DNA from: Acidaminococcaceae bacterium
Lineage (GTDB): Bacteria; Bacillota; Negativicutes; Acidaminococcales; Acidaminococcaceae
Assembly (NCBI GenBank): GCA_022653215.1
Contig: JALCSJ010000033.1
Span: forward strand, 1-15,481
DNA: 15,481 nt
Reading direction: 5' to 3'
In this document: one piece after another, positions 1-6,168 of the stretch
How positions within the stretch are numbered: the stretch's first letter is position 1
Layout: every line of letters begins with the position of its first letter
The notes under the pieces: generated by a model
What the model saw: only the letters and a program-made list of their open reading frames with translations
What the model was told of the DNA's origin: nothing
Database searches by the model: none
Made by a program: the position numbers and the translations under genes

Positions 1-1
1 T

Positions 2-244
2 AATCCGGCTATTTTTGGCATTTTGGAAAAAACAGCACCGGGCAAAGGCGGAGAGATTCAGCTGACTGATGCTTTGAAAGTTTTGGCCAAACAGGAAACC
101 ATGTATGCCTATAATTTTGTAGGACGCAGATATGATGTGGGTGACAAAGAAGGGTTCTTGGAAGCCACAGTGGAGTTTGCACTTAGACGTCCTGAACTCC
201 AGGAAACTTTTAGAAATTATTTAGATAAATTATTAAAGAAATAG
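2..244 (+). CDS. galU: UTP-glucose-1-phosphate uridylyltransferase, C-terminal part (5' truncated by window edge)
   Basis: The reading frame is open from the first complete codon and begins NPAIFGILEKTAPGKGGEIQ, which matches the C-terminal region of bacterial GalU around the conserved GGEIQLTDA motif. About 80 residues are visible; the nucleotide-binding N-terminal two thirds lie outside the window. GalU makes UDP-glucose from UTP and glucose-1-phosphate in the cytoplasm, feeding cell-surface polysaccharide, glycolipid and galactose metabolism. The protein ends in a basic tail (LDKLLKK) and stops 24 nt before the next gene, so the two are probably co-transcribed. A TTG at 23 could be read as a start, but the matching upstream residues show it is internal. 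Other NTP-transferases share the fold, but the GGEIQLTD motif and its position favour GalU. Confidence 0.88.
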   Translation, partial: NPAIFGILEKTAPGKGGEIQLTDALKVLAKQETMYAYNFVGRRYDVGDKEGFLEATVEFALRRPELQETFRNYLDKLLKK

Positions 245-268
245 GCTCTTTAACCAGAGGGGAATTTT

Positions 269-1528
269 ATGCGGGGACAACATAAGAAATTAGCAGCATT
301 TATTTTCATAGTAATTTTTTCAGCCCTATTTATTTTTGGTTATCATAAAATGAAAACCAGAGGGAGCGATGGGAAGCTGGAAGTTTATAATCTGCATCAG
401 GTGGTTACTGCTGACAGTTCAGTAAGCAGAACTATTATGTGGCAGGCTTCTTCCGACTATCCTAAACCATTGGTAGAGTACCGGGAAGAGGGTAAGGACA
501 CAATGATAAAAACTCCCGCCCTTTCCCAGATATTTACAGAGGCAGGCAATACCAGCTATGTTTATACAGCTGAAATAGAAAACCTTAGACCCGGTAAAAC
601 TTACGATTATCGGATTGGTTACGAAGCTAACCGTGGGTTGTGGCATAAAATGCAAACTCCTTTGGGAAGTACTTTTGAAGCTTTGATTTTTACTGATTCT
701 CAATCAGCCAGCTACAGTGGCTGGAAAAGCTTAGTCCGGACAGCTGCCGATAAGCATCCCAAGGCAGAATTAGTCCTTATGCTGGGTGATTTGGTCGACA
801 ACGGCGAGGATGTTCAGCAATGGCATGACTGGTTTAGCGACATCAGTCCTTTGGCTGAGAATTTTCCTGTTGCACCGGTTCTCGGTAATCATGAGACTTA
901 TACTTTAAAGTGGAAGGTGAGAATGCCGGAAGCTTACCTGCATTTTTTCGTCCTGCCTAAAGTAGAACCTGCCAAATATCAAAATCAGTTTTATTCTTTT
1001 GATTACGGTGATGTGCATTTTATGGTTTTAAACGATATAGACAAGGAAATGAAAGCTTTTCAGCCGGATATGCAAAAAGACCAGATTGAGTGGCTGCGTA
1101 AGGATGCGGCGGCTACTAAGAAAAAGTGGAAAGTTGTTATGGTCCACAAGGATTTTCTTCAGTATGGATTTTTAACCCGTAATACTCCACGGCCGGAAGG
1201 GTTTTCCGACGAAGGAAAGGCGTATATGCCACTTATGGACGAACTGGGCATAGATGTAGTTCTAAGCGGTCATTTACATACCTATCGGCGCCGGGTACGT
1301 CTAAAAGAGTTTAAACCAAATCCTCAGGGTACGTTATATCTTCTGTGCGGTTTGGCAGGAGATGTACGCTATGACAGACTATGGAAACTTCATAAACTCG
1401 ATGCCTATGTGGCACCTCAGCCGGAAACGGACAACTATATGACTATGAAGTTAACACCGGGCAGCATGACATTTAACTGCTATCTGCCGGATGGTAAAAA
1501 GATAGATAGTATTACACTACGTAAATAG
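269..1528 (+). CDS. Membrane-anchored calcineurin-like metallophosphatase, purple-acid-phosphatase type
   Basis: The 419-residue protein starts with a basic N-terminus and one hydrophobic segment (about residues 8-25), predicting a signal anchor with the catalytic part outside the cytoplasmic membrane. Residues about 40-130 look like the fibronectin-like domain that precedes purple acid phosphatase catalytic domains. The metallophosphatase motifs follow in order: FTDSQ (D143), GDLVDN (D174), GNHE (206-209), VHK (H293) and GHLHTY (334-339). These are the usual dinuclear metal ligands, except that the first motif is D-x-Q, not D-x-H or D-x-G. It probably hydrolyses phosphomonoesters or diesters at the cell surface; the substrate cannot be read from sequence. 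The start has a strong AGAGGGG ribosome-binding site. The stop codon lies inside the 5' arm of a long hairpin. Confidence 0.85.
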   Translation: MRGQHKKLAAFIFIVIFSALFIFGYHKMKTRGSDGKLEVYNLHQVVTADSSVSRTIMWQASSDYPKPLVEYREEGKDTMIKTPALSQIFTEAGNTSYVYTAEIENLRPGKTYDYRIGYEANRGLWHKMQTPLGSTFEALIFTDSQSASYSGWKSLVRTAADKHPKAELVLMLGDLVDNGEDVQQWHDWFSDISPLAENFPVAPVLGNHETYTLKWKVRMPEAYLHFFVLPKVEPAKYQNQFYSFDYGDVHFMVLNDIDKEMKAFQPDMQKDQIEWLRKDAAATKKKWKVVMVHKDFLQYGFLTRNTPRPEGFSDEGKAYMPLMDELGIDVVLSGHLHTYRRRVRLKEFKPNPQGTLYLLCGLAGDVRYDRLWKLHKLDAYVAPQPETDNYMTMKLTPGSMTFNCYLPDGKKIDSITLRK

Positions 1529-1596
1529 GCTGGCGGATAATTTGTCAGTCGCTTTCCCGCTCAATGCTCCTGCCAATATTATCCACTAGCCTATTT
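1523..1596 (+). terminator. Long hairpin overlapping the phosphatase stop codon, possible transcription terminator
   Basis: Arms 1523-1541 and 1578-1596 pair over 19 positions, with 17 Watson-Crick pairs, one G-U pair (1532/1587) and one C/A mismatch (1534/1585). The spacer is 36 nt. The 5' arm contains the TAG stop of the phosphatase gene. Only three T residues sit at the end of the 3' arm, so it is not a textbook intrinsic terminator. It may end the galU-phosphatase transcript, protect its 3' end, or form one end of the repeat-like stretch that follows. The pairing is seen directly; the function is inferred. Confidence 0.5.
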
Positions 1597-1809
1597 AGAC
1601 ACTATAACAGCCGCTTAAGCAAAGGAACATTAAAACAGACAGGGTATACGGGACTCAGAAGAATGCTGCCGTGAATGTGGCTATGCAAGGGAGCACTAAA
1701 ACAGGTCGGACATGCTCGACCAGGACGTGGCGGAATGCCATCCGGGAGAGTGGCCGACTTTTTAGTGCGACCGCAGCGAAGCACAAAACTATTGCAACAA
1801 AATATGTCC
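1597..1809. other. Gene-free spacer with unusual base composition, including a structured element
   Basis: This is the longest stretch here without a supported gene. It is visibly richer in G+C than the adjacent genes, especially at 1690-1785, and contains several short inverted repeats. I looked for T-box, glycine, cobalamin, SAM, TPP, FMN and THF riboswitch signatures, and for 6S, SRP and RNase P RNA signatures, and recognised none. A minus-strand frame is open across most of it, but it lacks a credible start and resembles no protein I know. The stretch lies upstream of the rpmE promoter, so it is not simply the rpmE leader. It could be a dispersed intergenic repeat or a free-standing small RNA. 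Confidence 0.45.
1693..1768. repeat. 76-nt GC-rich inverted-repeat element, unassigned
   Basis: The ends GCACTAAAA (1693-1701) and TTTTAGTGC (1760-1768) are perfect inverted repeats. Inside them GTCGG (1705-1709) pairs with CCGAC (1754-1758). Further in, CCA/TGG (1720-1722/1751-1753), GGA/TCC (1723-1725/1741-1743) and TGGC/GCCA (1728-1731/1737-1740) continue an imperfect long hairpin. A run of five T (1759-1763) directly follows CCGAC. An alternative local hairpin, GGTCGG/TCGACC (1704-1709/1716-1721), competes with the long-range pairing. GC content is about 58% by hand count. It may be a palindromic intergenic repeat or the 3' structure of a small RNA; I cannot assign a family. Confidence 0.5.
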
Positions 1810-1838
1810 TTGCCTACAAAGTGGGGATGTGTTATAAT
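1810..1838 (+). promoter_or_regulatory. Sigma-A-type promoter for rpmE, extended -10
   Basis: A -35 box TTGCCT (1810-1815) and a perfect TATAAT (1833-1838) are separated by 17 nt. TG at 1830-1831 one base before the hexamer makes an extended -10 (TGTTATAAT). Transcription should start near 1845, giving an rpmE leader of about 50 nt. This is the best promoter in the first half of the window and may drive rpmE and, by read-through, the DUF1385-prfA block. Confidence 0.75.
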
Positions 1839-1880
1839 CATTAGGCATTAATGTCAGGATATATTAGTGTAAAGAAAAGA

Positions 1881-1886
1881 GAGAGG
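1881..1886 (+). promoter_or_regulatory. Ribosome-binding site that fixes the rpmE start
   Basis: GAGAGG ends 8 nt before the ATG at 1895. An in-frame GTG at 1886 overlaps this site and would add MLI before the conserved L31 N-terminus MKDGIHP, so the ATG is preferred. Confidence 0.75.
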
Positions 1887-1894
1887 TGTTAATA

Positions 1895-2101
1895 ATGAAA
1901 GACGGAATTCATCCTAAGTATGGCGAATGCAAGGTTACTTGTGCTTGTGGTAATACATTCATGACCGGCAGCGTTAAAAAGGAACTGAGAGTAGATGTTT
2001 GCTCTAAATGCCATCCATTTTTCACCGGTAAACAACGTGATATGTCTGCACGCGGCCGTATTGAAAAATTCAATAAACGTTATAACAAAGACGCCAAATA
2101 A
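1895..2101 (+). CDS. rpmE: 50S ribosomal protein L31, zinc-binding (C+) type
   Basis: The 68-residue protein starts MKDGIHPKY, the usual L31 N-terminus, and is the usual length for the family. Cysteines C16, C18, C36 and C39 form the zinc ribbon of the zinc-containing paralogue; zinc-independent L31 (YtiA/RpmE2) lacks them. L31 helps bridge the ribosomal subunits on the large-subunit side. The lysine/arginine-rich C-terminus (RGRIEKFNKRYNKDAK) fits rRNA contact. The gene has its own promoter and a short leader, and a hairpin follows 10 nt after the stop. In many Bacillota rho lies upstream of rpmE; here the upstream genes are galU and a phosphatase. A zinc importer is encoded elsewhere in the window, but nothing in the sequence links the two. 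Confidence 0.97.
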   Translation: MKDGIHPKYGECKVTCACGNTFMTGSVKKELRVDVCSKCHPFFTGKQRDMSARGRIEKFNKRYNKDAK

Positions 2102-2111
2102 GAAGACATTA

Positions 2112-2135
2112 ACAGCAGAGCTCAGGCTCTGCTGT
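2112..2135 (+). terminator. Perfect 10-bp hairpin after rpmE, weak terminator or mRNA processing structure
   Basis: ACAGCAGAGC (2112-2121) and GCTCTGCTGT (2126-2135) pair perfectly around a TCAG loop. The following bases are CTTAATATG, so the U-run needed for efficient intrinsic termination is poor. No clear promoter lies between it and the next gene, which suggests attenuation or transcript-end protection with read-through into DUF1385-prfA. Confidence 0.55.
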
Positions 2136-2157
2136 CTTAATATGTGGAGAAAAAATC

Positions 2158-3054
2158 ATGACTAAGAAATTAAGCGTAGGCGGCCAGGCCGTCATTGAGG
2201 GAGTTATGATGCGGGGACCGGGTAAAATCGCAGTAGCTGTCCGCAAAGCAGATGGCACCATTACTGTGGATTTAGACGGAGTGGGGACTTTAGGTGACCG
2301 GTATCCGATTCTCAAAAAGCCTTTAATCAGAGGGGTTGTGTCTTTATGCGAGTCATTGTACTATGGCATGAAGGCCTTGTCGTATTCTGCTCAGGTTTCA
2401 GGGGACGAAGACGAAACTTTGGACAGCAAGGAAATGGCTCTGACAATTTTCACGTCAGTGCTGCTGGCAGTAGGTTTATTTATTGTTATTCCTACTTGGA
2501 CCATGCGTTTCCTGCATAATTTTACAACTAATGCTATTGTACTGAATTTGGCAGAAGGTTTATTGCGACTGGCTATTTTTCTGGGTTATATTTGGGGTAT
2601 TTCCCAAATGCATGATATTCAGCGGGTTTTTCAGTATCATGGGGCTGAACATAAAACGATTTTCACTTATGAACATGATTTGCCATTAGAGGTAGCAAAC
2701 GTGAGACCTTTTTCCACCTTGCATCCTCGCTGCGGCACTAATTTCCTTATGATTGTCATGCTCATCAGTACCTTTATCTTTGCTTTTTTAGGCTGGCCTT
2801 CCTTGCCCCTGCGAATTTTATCCAGAGTACTGCTTATGCCGGTTATTGCCGGAATAAGTTATGAAATAATTCATTACGCAGGAACGCACATGGACAAAAA
2901 ATGGGTCCAAAAGGCTATTTGGCCGGGACTTTGCCTACAGAAACTAACTACCAGACAACCTGATGACAGTCAGATAGAAGTAGCTATTGCTTCTTTGAAA
3001 GCAGTTTTGCCTGCAGAAGAACTTGAACAAGAAAAAGCAGAAAAAGTCAGTTAA
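2158..3054 (+). CDS. DUF1385 (YqhQ-like) integral membrane protein of unknown function
   Basis: The 298-residue protein begins with the family hallmark GGQAVIEGVMMRG (residues 8-20). A soluble N-terminal part of about 90 residues is followed by hydrophobic segments near 95-115, 127-149 and 196-240. Conserved-looking polar motifs sit beside the membrane segments: HGAEHKT (161-167), HPRCGT (189-194) and EIIHYAG (236-242). Several His and one Cys could form a metal site, and family members have been labelled possible metal-dependent enzymes, but no activity is established from sequence. The C-terminus (about 270-298) is acidic/lysine-rich. A GTGGAGA ribosome-binding site precedes the ATG. The gene lies 25 nt upstream of prfA, an arrangement seen in many Bacillota. 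Confidence 0.88.
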   Translation: MTKKLSVGGQAVIEGVMMRGPGKIAVAVRKADGTITVDLDGVGTLGDRYPILKKPLIRGVVSLCESLYYGMKALSYSAQVSGDEDETLDSKEMALTIFTSVLLAVGLFIVIPTWTMRFLHNFTTNAIVLNLAEGLLRLAIFLGYIWGISQMHDIQRVFQYHGAEHKTIFTYEHDLPLEVANVRPFSTLHPRCGTNFLMIVMLISTFIFAFLGWPSLPLRILSRVLLMPVIAGISYEIIHYAGTHMDKKWVQKAIWPGLCLQKLTTRQPDDSQIEVAIASLKAVLPAEELEQEKAEKVS

Positions 3055-3079
3055 GAAATTTTAAATAAGAGGATATAAC

Positions 3080-4147
3080 ATGTTAGATAAATTACAAGCC
3101 TTAGAAGATAAATATTTAGACTTGGAAGCCAAAATCAGCGACCCGGATGTGATTGCCAATCAGCCTGAGTGGCAGAAATGTACTAAAGCTCACGCTAAAC
3201 TGACAGAAGTGGTCACCGTTTTCCGGGAGTACAAAAAACTCAGAAAAACCATTAAAGACGACGAAGAACTGATGAAAGACGGAGGGGAACCGGAACTGGC
3301 AGAAATGGCCAAGGAAGAGTTAAAAACCCTTAAGCCCCAGGTGGAAGTTTATGAAAAGCAGCTTACTATACTTCTGTTGCCCAAGGATCCTAATGACGAT
3401 AAAAATATTATTATGGAAATCAGAGCAGGAGCAGGGGGCGACGAAGCCGCACTTTTTGTGGGAGATTTGTTCCGCATGTATAGCCGCTATGCTGAAAAGC
3501 AGGGGTGGCGCCTGGAAATTATGGACTCCAGTCCTACCGGCTTAGGGGGATTTAAAGAAGTAGTATTCATGGTCAGCGGCCTTGGTGTCTACGGACGGAT
3601 GAAATTCGAAAGCGGTGTTCATCGTGTTCAGCGTGTTCCGGCTACAGAAGCTCAGGGACGTGTTCATACCTCTACTGTTACGGTAGCTGTTTTGCCGGAA
3701 GTGAAGGATGTAGATATAGACATTAATCCTGCCGATATTCGTATCGATACTTTTAGAGCCGGGGGTGCCGGTGGTCAGTATGTTAACAAGACCGAATCTG
3801 CAGTCCGGATGACTCATATTCCTACGGGTATAGTGGCTCAGTGTCAGGACGAAAAATCCCAGATTAAAAACAGGGAAAAATGCATGTCGGTTTTACGGGC
3901 CAGAATCTATGATGCCGCCTTGGAAAAGCAAAGAGCTGCCACCGCTTCTGACAGGAAAAGTCAGATTGGCACAGGAGATCGCAGTGAAAGGATTCGTACC
4001 TATAACTATCCTCAGGGTAGAGTAACAGATCATAGAATTGGTTTGACCTTACACAAATTAGATAGTATCATTAATGGAGACTTAGATGAGTTGCTGAATG
4101 CCTTAATAACAGCAAAACAAAGCGAAAGTTTACAGCAGGTGAAATAA
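3080..4147 (+). CDS. prfA: Peptide chain release factor 1
   Basis: The 355-residue protein has full RF1 length. The catalytic GGQ motif is at 231-233 inside RAGGAGGQYVNKTESAVR. The codon-recognition tripeptide PAT (PxT, 187-189, in RVPATEAQGRVHTS) identifies RF1, which reads UAA and UAG, and separates it from RF2, which carries SPF. RF1 enters the ribosomal A site at a stop codon and triggers peptidyl-tRNA hydrolysis; the Gln of GGQ is methylated by the next gene product. The ATG at 3080 follows an AGAGGA site. The stop TAA shares its last A with the prmC start (TAATG), implying translational coupling. No programmed frameshift, as known in prfB, is present or expected. Confidence 0.97.
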   Translation: MLDKLQALEDKYLDLEAKISDPDVIANQPEWQKCTKAHAKLTEVVTVFREYKKLRKTIKDDEELMKDGGEPELAEMAKEELKTLKPQVEVYEKQLTILLLPKDPNDDKNIIMEIRAGAGGDEAALFVGDLFRMYSRYAEKQGWRLEIMDSSPTGLGGFKEVVFMVSGLGVYGRMKFESGVHRVQRVPATEAQGRVHTSTVTVAVLPEVKDVDIDINPADIRIDTFRAGGAGGQYVNKTESAVRMTHIPTGIVAQCQDEKSQIKNREKCMSVLRARIYDAALEKQRAATASDRKSQIGTGDRSERIRTYNYPQGRVTDHRIGLTLHKLDSIINGDLDELLNALITAKQSESLQQVK

Positions 4148-5067
4148 TGGTACAGGAAAAGCCCATTTGGACAATACTTAAAATATTAGATTGGACGAAG
4201 CAGTACTTTAAAAATAAAGGCGTGGAAAATCCTCGCCTTGATGCTGAAGTACTGCTTTGTGCTGTCTTAAAATGCGAGAGAATAAAATTATATACTAATT
4301 TTGACCAGCCTTTGGAAGAGGATGAACTGGCTAAGTACAGAGAGTTTGTACTGCGCCGGGGAAAAATGGAACCATTGGCTTATATTGTGGGACACAAAGA
4401 ATTTATGGATAGTGACTTTAAAGTTACAAAAGATACTCTGGTACCCAGACCTGAAACGGAGCTTTTGGTGGAAGAACTGATTAAAATGAATGAAACCAAG
4501 GGACCCAGGGAAATCCTGGACATGGGCTGCGGCAGCGGAGCTATTCTCTTGAGTCTTTTAAAAGAACTGCCGGAGGCCAGGGGATTGGGTATTGACATTA
4601 ATCCCGGTGCCGTGGCAGTAACCATAGAAAATGCCAAGAACCTGCAGCTGGAAGATAGGACTGCTGTTCTGGTTTCTGATTTATATAAAAACCTGCTTCC
4701 CGACGATAAGTTCAATTTAATTGTGTCCAATCCTCCTTATATTCCCACCGGGGATATGCAAGGACTGGCTCAGGACGTGCAGAATGAACCTCACGAGGCT
4801 TTAGACGGGGGCATAGACGGGTTGGATTACTATAAAAGGATATTGCAACATATTGAAGATTTTCTCCTGCCTACAGGCATGGCTGCTTTTGAAATAGGTA
4901 TAGGCCAGGGAGAACAGGTAGCCAGGTTGTGTCAGGAAGCAGGATTGAGCATTACTACAATCGGCAAAGATTATGCCAACATTGACAGAATGGTTTTTGC
5001 CACTAAAGAGGAAACTGATTATGCAAACGAAATTATGGCTCTTAGACAGAAAAAAGGATTTAGATAA
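4147..5067 (+). CDS. prmC: Release factor glutamine N5-methyltransferase
   Basis: The 306-residue protein methylates the GGQ glutamine of RF1 and RF2 using S-adenosylmethionine. An N-terminal helical domain (about 1-85) includes the family signature PLAYIVGHKEFM (76-87). The Rossmann methyltransferase core has RPETE (101-105), the SAM-binding loop LDMGCGSGAI (124-133) and the catalytic NPPY (195-198), which binds the glutamine amide. These features separate PrmC from rRNA and DNA N6-methylases, which share NPPY. The ATG overlaps the prfA stop by one base, so substrate and modifying enzyme are made from the same message. The last 47 nt overlap the start of tsaC in another frame. Confidence 0.96.
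   Translation: MVQEKPIWTILKILDWTKQYFKNKGVENPRLDAEVLLCAVLKCERIKLYTNFDQPLEEDELAKYREFVLRRGKMEPLAYIVGHKEFMDSDFKVTKDTLVPRPETELLVEELIKMNETKGPREILDMGCGSGAILLSLLKELPEARGLGIDINPGAVAVTIENAKNLQLEDRTAVLVSDLYKNLLPDDKFNLIVSNPPYIPTGDMQGLAQDVQNEPHEALDGGIDGLDYYKRILQHIEDFLLPTGMAAFEIGIGQGEQVARLCQEAGLSITTIGKDYANIDRMVFATKEETDYANEIMALRQKKGFR
5007..5012 (+). promoter_or_regulatory. Ribosome-binding site inside prmC that sets the tsaC start
   Basis: AGAGGA ends 8 nt before the ATG at 5021. A longer in-frame reading from 4973 has no comparable site and would add 16 residues (MPTLTEWF...) that are only the shifted frame of prmC. Confidence 0.7.
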
Positions 5068-6127
5068 GCAACTGCAAGAAGCAGCTGAACTGATTAAAAA
5101 AGGCGAATTAGTGGCATTTCCCACTGAAACTGTATATGGTTTAGGTGCTAACGGACTGAATAGCGAAGCCTGCAGAAAAATTTTTGCTGCTAAAGGCAGA
5201 CCTGCAGATAATCCGCTGATTTTACACATTGCCAAATTAGAGGAAATTATTCCCCTATCCAGCAATTTGTCGGCCAGTGCCAAACGTATGATGGAAGTAT
5301 TCTGGCCCGGACCTTTAACTATGATTGTCCATAAATCGGACCTTATTCCCCAAGTTGTTACAGCCGGATTGGATACAGTAGCTATCAGATTTCCCAGCAA
5401 TCCAGTTGCCAATAGGCTGATTGCACTTAGCGCTTGTCCCATTGCGGCACCATCTGCCAACAAATCAGGGAAACCCAGCCCGACTACGGCAGGAGATGTT
5501 CTAGCGGATATGGAAGGAATTATTGCCGGTGTTATTGACGGAGGAGCCTGCGATATAGGTGTAGAATCAACTATTGTGGATACTACAGTGCCTGTTCCTA
5601 CTATTTTGCGTCCGGGAGGCATTACCCTGGAAATGCTGGAAGAAGCTTTGGGTGCTGTGGAAATTGACCCGGGGCTAATTAAGAAAGATCAGATTCCCAA
5701 GGCCCCCGGTATGAAATACAGACACTATGCTCCTCAGGCAGAGATGTATTTAGTCGAAGGCCCGGAAGCACCGGAACAAATCAAAAAGTTTGTGGAATTG
5801 GCTGTGGGTAAGGGACTGCGCATAGGAGTCCTGGCTGATAAGAAAACCATTGACCTGCTCCCTGACAATGCCAATATTGTGAGTCATAACTGGGGCTCCA
5901 CCAAGGCAGAACTTGCTGAGAAGCTTTATATCTATCTGCGGCGCTTTGATAGCGAAAAAGTTGATTTGATTGTGGGAGAAGGTACCACGGAGGCTGATTT
6001 GGGCCTTGCCATTATGAACAGAATGCGTAAATCTGCCGGTCATAATATACTTTGGGCAGAAAAAGGAAAATTAATCAAGCAAAGTGGTAAAACACCAGAT
6101 TTTTTACCTGAAAATATGTTAAAATAG
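5021..6127 (+). CDS. tsaC: L-threonylcarbamoyladenylate synthase (TsaC/YrdC domain plus Sua5 domain)
   Basis: The 368-residue protein is the two-domain form (Sua5/YwlC). It makes threonylcarbamoyl-AMP from threonine, bicarbonate and ATP, the first step of t6A37 modification in tRNAs that read ANN codons. The YrdC domain (about 12-200) carries VAFPTETVYGLG (31-42), KGRPADNPL (58-66, the KxR motif) and SANKSGKPSPT (145-155, the SxN motif). The conserved linker APGMKYRHYAP (228-238), which covers the active site in Sua5 proteins, leads into the C-terminal domain (about 240-368). The start overlaps prmC by 47 nt. In B. subtilis spoIIR and other ywl genes separate prmC from ywlC; here they are absent. 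Confidence 0.95.
   Translation: MQTKLWLLDRKKDLDKQLQEAAELIKKGELVAFPTETVYGLGANGLNSEACRKIFAAKGRPADNPLILHIAKLEEIIPLSSNLSASAKRMMEVFWPGPLTMIVHKSDLIPQVVTAGLDTVAIRFPSNPVANRLIALSACPIAAPSANKSGKPSPTTAGDVLADMEGIIAGVIDGGACDIGVESTIVDTTVPVPTILRPGGITLEMLEEALGAVEIDPGLIKKDQIPKAPGMKYRHYAPQAEMYLVEGPEAPEQIKKFVELAVGKGLRIGVLADKKTIDLLPDNANIVSHNWGSTKAELAEKLYIYLRRFDSEKVDLIVGEGTTEADLGLAIMNRMRKSAGHNILWAEKGKLIKQSGKTPDFLPENMLK
6117..6125 (+). promoter_or_regulatory. Possible extended -10 promoter for rpiB-ywlG-glyA
   Basis: TG at 6117-6118, one base, then TAAAAT (6120-6125) forms TGTTAAAAT, overlapping the tsaC stop and lying 44 nt before rpiB. No good -35 box is seen 16-18 nt upstream, so this could be chance in AT-rich DNA. 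Confidence 0.3.
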
Positions 6128-6168
6128 TTTGTAGGAAATAATATTATGCATAGTTAGGAGCTAGTAAA

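Noticed and set aside
1526..1816. Imperfect inverted repeat (14 of 20 positions) between 1526-1545 and 1797-1816 that might define a mobile miniature element
   Set aside because: The match is weak enough to arise by chance among the comparisons made by eye, no target-site duplication was found, and one arm includes the rpmE -35 box.
1602..1841. A 79-codon open frame on the minus strand across the gene-free spacer
   Set aside because: It runs through an inverted-repeat region and the rpmE promoter, has no recognisable family or convincing ribosome-binding site, and its Pro/Cys-rich composition fits the GC-rich repeat read in an arbitrary frame.
4973..5020. Longer N-terminus for tsaC starting at 4973
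   Set aside because: The extra 16 residues are just prmC read in another frame, and the ribosome-binding site fits the ATG at 5021.
4801..5622. A 273-codon open frame on the minus strand
   Set aside because: It lies wholly antisense to prmC and tsaC, both well conserved, and its low-complexity Ser/Ala/Ile-rich translation resembles no known protein; it is the shadow of those genes.
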